From Pseudomaricurvus alkylphenolicus (GTDB lineage: Bacteria; Pseudomonadota; Gammaproteobacteria; Pseudomonadales; Cellvibrionaceae): a DNA stretch of 64,000 bases. Positions 63,794 to 64,000 of the stretch are shown piece by piece (the stretch's first letter is position 1; every line of letters begins with the position of its first letter). A program made the position numbers and the translations under genes. Location of the stretch: the NCBI RefSeq assembly GCF_011683955.1, contig NZ_JAAQPI010000008.1:248001-312000 (forward strand), in the 5' to 3' direction. Under the pieces are notes generated by a model. It was not told where the DNA came from. It did no database searches and saw only the letters and a list, made by a program, of their open reading frames with translations.

Positions 63794-64000
63794 ATGAAGC
63801 GAACTATGATCGCGAAGCTCTTGGGGGGGCTTCTGGGGGTTCAGGCTGGCCTGGCGTTTTCTGCCGCGGTCGACCTGAAGCAGGTTTTTGGCGTGGCACT
63901 GGAATCCAGCCCGCGTCTGAATATTGCCCGTCACCAGTTAAATGTGGGCATTGCCCAGCAGGATCAGGCATTTGGGCAGTTGTTGCCGCAGATTAGTGCC
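63794..64000 (+). CDS. TolC-family outer membrane channel protein (N-terminus only)
   Basis: Begins at the ATG at 63794 with a signal peptide (MKRTMIAKLLGGLLGVQAGLAFSA) followed by VDLKQVFGVALESSPRLNIAR, the usual start of a TolC/PrtF-type protein. The first 69 codons are in the window and the rest is off the right edge. It completes the type I secretion triad with the two genes before it, 8 bp after the adaptor stop. Confidence 0.85.
   Translation, partial: MKRTMIAKLLGGLLGVQAGLAFSAAVDLKQVFGVALESSPRLNIARHQLNVGIAQQDQAFGQLLPQISA

Noticed and set aside
1-64000. CRISPR arrays, prophage, integrase or toxin-antitoxin modules
   Set aside because: No repeat-spacer pattern, integrase, capsid, transposase or recognisable toxin-antitoxin pair was found on either strand.

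Overview
The window reads as a stretch of chromosome from a free-living, probably marine gammaproteobacterium close to the Pseudomonadales/Cellvibrionales. This is inferred from gene order and family membership. A bepA–tusA–perM block, a dapA–bamC–metallo-hydrolase block, a yciK–gph–ubiG–deaminase–gyrA–pheA–tyrA/aroA–cmk–rpsA block, FabV as enoyl reductase, and a fused TyrA–AroA all recall Pseudomonas. The order is rearranged and split relative to that genus. Nothing in the window is a prophage, CRISPR array, rRNA, complete tRNA or intact insertion sequence, and almost all the DNA is core metabolism.

Layout. 1–6.1 kb: outer-membrane quality control (BepA, truncated by the window edge), a TusA-like protein, a PerM-type transporter and a pitrilysin-like M16 protease. 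6.1–11.1 kb: pyruvate dehydrogenase aceE-aceF behind a palindromic operator candidate. 11.1–18.2 kb: a PEP-CTERM-like surface protein, a glycosyltransferase, MiaE, FabV, a metallo-beta-lactamase-fold hydrolase, a Tas-type aldo-keto reductase and an LpxL-type acyltransferase. 18.3–24 kb: dapA, bamC, a second MBL hydrolase, a 480-bp gene-free segment with a DnaA-box cluster, a PilZ protein, a leucine-rich-repeat lipoprotein and a CNB-like/HDOD protein. 24–30.5 kb: a Gld-like ABC export operon, a secreted NTR/TIMP-like protein, RsmJ, a small membrane protein and a hemerythrin protein with an Anr/FNR box. 30.5–34.5 kb (minus strand): moaCDE plus a thioesterase, hemN with an Anr/FNR-type box, and a lone fetB. 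34.6–41.5 kb: assorted housekeeping genes, a chemoreceptor and an Nmad3-family protein. 41.5–60.2 kb: the gyrA/aromatic amino acid/cmk/rpsA/ihfB supercluster, interrupted by cysDN, comEA-like and pyrF. 60.4–64 kb: a type I secretion operon (ABC permease, HlyD adaptor, start of a TolC-like protein) that runs off the right edge.

The most interesting unlisted signal is between rpsA and ihfB (about 59474–59712). A GacA-type upstream activating sequence is followed, about 70 bp downstream, by a roughly 160-nt stretch with eight GGA motifs, several of them in hairpin loops. It ends in a strong intrinsic terminator. This is the architecture of an RsmY/RsmZ/CsrB-type small RNA that titrates the CsrA/RsmA translational regulator. 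Other non-coding signals are two oxygen/NO-regulator boxes, a REP doublet and a large inverted-repeat element bracketing cysDN, a DnaA-box cluster away from any known origin gene set, and a structured leader in front of dapA.

Two physiological themes recur. One is envelope biogenesis: BepA, BamC, LpxL, LapA/LapB, TolC-type secretion and the PEP-CTERM-like protein. The other is oxygen-responsive metabolism: hemN, hemerythrin, molybdopterin synthesis and MiaE. Starts were revised wherever a Shine-Dalgarno sequence or family N-terminus favoured a codon inside the longest frame.
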